From: Staphylococcus hyicus
Lineage (GTDB): Bacteria > Bacillota > Bacilli > Staphylococcales > Staphylococcaceae
DNA: 64,000 nucleotides
Direction of reading: 5' to 3'
Assembly: GCF_000816085.1 (NCBI RefSeq)
Contig: NZ_CP008747.1
Location: 1,302,001 to 1,366,000 of the forward strand
In this document: in pieces, positions 63,637 to 64,000 of the stretch
How the letters are laid out: the number at the start of each line of letters is the position of its first letter
How positions within the stretch are numbered: position 1 is the stretch's first letter
Translations under genes and position numbers: made by a program
Notes under the pieces: model-generated
What the model saw: only the letters and a program-made list of their open reading frames with translations
Databases searched by the model: none
What the model was told of the DNA's origin: nothing

Positions 63637-64000
63637 ATGCTCGTTAAACAAATTGGAATCATCATTAAATCTATTGATTACGGTGAATCAGACCGTATTA
63701 TTACAATTTTGAATGAGCACGGTTCAAAAATCCCTCTCATGGTTAGACGTGCAAAAAAAGTCAAATCTGGCTTTCAAGCAAACACTCAACCATTTGTAAA
63801 AGCGTTGTTTATTTATAATAAATTTCGAGGTATGGGAACTTTAACGTCTGTAGATGTACTTGATTCAAACTATAATTTAAGGATAGATTTATTGGCCAAT
63901 AGTTATGCTAGCCTTTGTCTAGAAATTATTGAACGGTCTATGGATCATGATGAAATAAGCAAACAAATGTATCATCTACTCACATTTGCGATTGATCGCA
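63637..64000 (+). CDS. recO: DNA repair protein RecO (3' end outside window)
   Basis: RecO loads RecA onto SSB-coated DNA in the RecFOR pathway. The first 121 codons are visible and run off the right edge. The N-terminal OB-fold is recognisable: [20 protein letters not shown] (about 5-24), [14 protein letters not shown] (about 34-47), and [14 protein letters not shown] (about 87-100) starts the helical domain. ATG 63637 follows AGGGGGAG. Twenty bases separate it from era. Confidence 0.93.
   Translation, partial: MLVKQIGIIIKSIDYGESDRIITILNEHGSKIPLMVRRAKKVKSGFQANTQPFVKALFIYNKFRGMGTLTSVDVLDSNYNLRIDLLANSYASLCLEIIERSMDHDEISKQMYHLLTFAIDR

Overview
This is a low-GC Firmicutes chromosome segment. 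Gene order and protein sequences point to Staphylococcus: the recJ-apt-relA-dtd-lytH-hisS-aspS, comEA-EB-EC-holA-rpsT-lepA, hrcA-grpE-dnaK-dnaJ-prmA and phoH-ybeY-dgkA-cdd-era-recO blocks all match the staphylococcal arrangement, and several predicted protein lengths equal those I recall for S. aureus (Apt 172, Rel 729, Dtd 150, AlaS 876, LepA 607 residues). The sequences differ enough from S. aureus to suggest another species of the genus, which I cannot name. I see no prophage, transposon, plasmid gene, tRNA, rRNA or CRISPR array.

Layout. Positions 1-10 kb: recJ (start outside the window), apt, the (p)ppGpp synthetase/hydrolase, dtd, lytH, then hisS-aspS behind a T-box leader. 9.8-11.4 kb: 6S RNA, tcdA, and a 620-base gene-free but highly structured stretch that ends in a strong minus-strand terminator and may encode an undescribed RNA. 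11.4-15.8 kb: rarA (minus), cymR, an aldo/keto reductase, two tiny hydrophilic stress-type proteins each behind a sigma-B-like promoter, and a luciferase-like oxidoreductase (minus). 15.9-24.1 kb: cysteine desulfurase-mnmA-TPR-recD2, then alaS behind its own T-box. 24.2-29.5 kb: ireB-ruvX-yrzB, then a tRNA wobble-uridine modification set (trmR and two U32 proteins) with udk and greA.

29.8-35.4 kb holds the most distinctive locus: 5-oxoprolinase genes pxpB, pxpC and pxpA interleaved with a second biotin carboxyl carrier and biotin carboxylase pair, plus an Nramp-fold transporter that lacks the usual metal-binding motifs. The set looks like a split biotin-dependent enzyme system with a dedicated importer.

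35.6-42 kb: mtnN, then the yqeG-yqeH-aroE-yhbY-nadD-yqeK-rsfS-yqeM cluster (ribosome assembly, NAD, shikimate). 41.4-46 kb: late competence genes comEA, comEB, comEC and holA, with rpsT opposite. 46.5-57.8 kb: lepA, hemW, the CIRCE-controlled hrcA-grpE-dnaK-dnaJ heat-shock genes running into prmA, rsmE, mtaB, then rpsU. 57.9-64 kb: nfeD-floA plus a membrane-anchored companion of unknown role, then phoH, ybeY, dgkA, cdd, era and the start of recO.

Most of the window is ordinary core genome. The points worth a second look are the pxp/biotin locus, the candidate RNA beside rarA, an intrinsic-terminator hairpin inside the rsmE coding region, a terminator whose 3' arm carries the comEA ribosome binding site, and the paired sigma-B-type small genes.
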